From Tubulanus polymorphus (lineage: Eukaryota > Nemertea > Palaeonemertea > Tubulaniformes > Tubulanidae), in NCBI RefSeq assembly GCF_964204645.1, contig NC_134031.1:20335307-20395306 (forward strand): a stretch of 60,000 nt of DNA, given 5' to 3'. Under the pieces are notes generated by a model. It did no database searches, had not been told where the DNA came from, and was given only the letters and a program-made list of their open reading frames with translations. Below, one piece after another: positions 59,359 to 60,000 of this stretch. The translations under genes and the position numbers were made by a program. How positions within the stretch are numbered: the first letter of the stretch is position 1; the number at the start of each line of letters is the position of its first letter.

Positions 59359-60000
59359 TTATTTACAAAGTAAATTGCGTAATGCGTTTCTGAAATTTTT
59401 TCCCGACATCAGATATATGTAGAGATTTGCTGAATAATTCAGCACTAAGAGTTCACGAACGACGCTGAAAATGTATCTTAATTGGTTATTGTTCCAGACA
59501 AAAGGGGCAAGAATAGTAGTGGGAAATGTTGTGACCATGAAGAACATGCACAGTAAAAACACCATCTTGGTTACTTGTTTTGAGTATTTCGATGCATGAT
59601 TTTTGTTTTCCCGACTTCTGAATAAAGTTACAGATGTTACCGATGAAAGTGTGAATAGAAAACAAAATGGAACTAAAGAAATGAGCATCATTCGAAACAT
59701 TGGGCTCCGTTGGCTGCTCGTACAACCAACGTCGACGGTGAAATCAACAGTCACAAACTGATAACTGTAAATCAGGGCCACTAGACACACAACAGATAAA
59801 CACAATCTAGAAGCCGTATTCACTGTCCAGAAACGAGGACCCCTAAACGGAAAACAAACCACGCACATTCGCTCGGTAGCTATTAGAACCAACGTCCACG
59901 GGCTGATTGTAAAAGAACACAATGAGAAATACTCGTAGAACATACATTGAAATCGTGTCGATGGTTTGATCAGTACAGACTGATATAACACATCAGACAA
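59359..60000 (-). CDS. Rhodopsin-family GPCR, partial (N-terminus beyond window)
   Basis: Plasma-membrane receptor, peptide-type by overall look; ligand unknown. 213 codons run in from the right edge without a start. Visible parts: end of TM2/loop 1, conserved Cys at the top of TM3 (FQCMFYEYFS), TM3 ending ATERMCVVCFPF (E/DRY replaced by ERM), TM4 (LCLSVVCLVALIYSYQF), loop 2 with the partner Cys (VDVGCTSS), TM5 with Pro (LISLVPFCFLF), a basic loop 3 (SKYSKQVTKM), TM6 (VFLLCMFFMVTTFPTTIL) with no CWxP motif, TM7 with NLYIY in place of NPxxY, and helix 8 (FRNALRNLL). It ends two residues after, at LLCK. These changes are typical of lineage-expanded invertebrate receptors. The coding part seen is one exon. 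The stop codon overlaps an AATAAA hexamer (59358-59363). Confidence 0.9.
   Translation of the reverse strand: MSDVLYQSVLIKPSTRFQCMFYEYFSLCSFTISPWTLVLIATERMCVVCFPFRGPRFWTVNTASRLCLSVVCLVALIYSYQFVTVDFTVDVGCTSSQRSPMFRMMLISLVPFCFLFTLSSVTSVTLFRSRENKNHASKYSKQVTKMVFLLCMFFMVTTFPTTILAPFVWNNNQLRYIFSVVRELLVLNYSANLYIYLMSGKNFRNALRNLLCK

Overview
The window is animal (metazoan) nuclear DNA. It has spliced genes with GT-AG introns, polyadenylation signals, a tRNA-derived SINE, MITE-like inverted-repeat elements and many minisatellites. It is AT-rich except in coding exons, which are rich in CpG and CGN/TCG codons. A lineage cannot be fixed from the sequence alone. An invertebrate, probably a marine lophotrochozoan such as a mollusc, annelid or brachiopod, is my best guess; it rests on the SINE type, the repeat style and the divergent peptide-type GPCR.

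Positions 1-35,500 are a gene-poor stretch with no coding region I can defend. It holds tandem arrays (21/42-bp near 2.4 kb, 18-bp near 4.7 kb, 29-bp near 16 kb, 18-bp again near 17.3 kb, 28-bp near 20.3 kb, a GTGGAAAACTG array near 25.6 kb, 20-bp near 32.8 kb, 56-bp near 34 kb), several MITE-like elements, and patches rich in CpG and TAAT motifs that could be regulatory. The two 18-bp arrays share flanking sequence on both sides and lie in opposite orientations, so they are two copies of one mobile element that carries a minisatellite.

From 35.5 to 47.6 kb lies the gene-rich part. A plus-strand intronless reading frame (37,205-39,529) encodes a single-pass membrane protein with about 25 leucine-rich repeats. 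Facing it on the minus strand are eleven exons (47,534 down to 42,817) of the mitochondrial aspartyl-tRNA synthetase gene (DARS2). They cover the OB-fold, class II motifs 1 and 2 and part of the GAD insertion. The exons for the C-terminal part, including motif 3, are not visible in the window, so the gene either continues across the LRR gene or is truncated.

From 49 to 56.4 kb is repeat-rich DNA: a 1.35-kb sequence present twice in direct orientation, a 34-bp array, a set of tandem exon-like modules with near-identical 78-79-nt intron-like spacers on the minus strand, and an inverted pair of LINE 3' fragments. The last 600 bases hold the C-terminal two thirds of a rhodopsin-family GPCR on the minus strand, cut by the window edge.

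The genes do not form a pathway: a membrane LRR receptor or adhesion protein, a mitochondrial translation enzyme and a peptide-type GPCR are simply neighbours.
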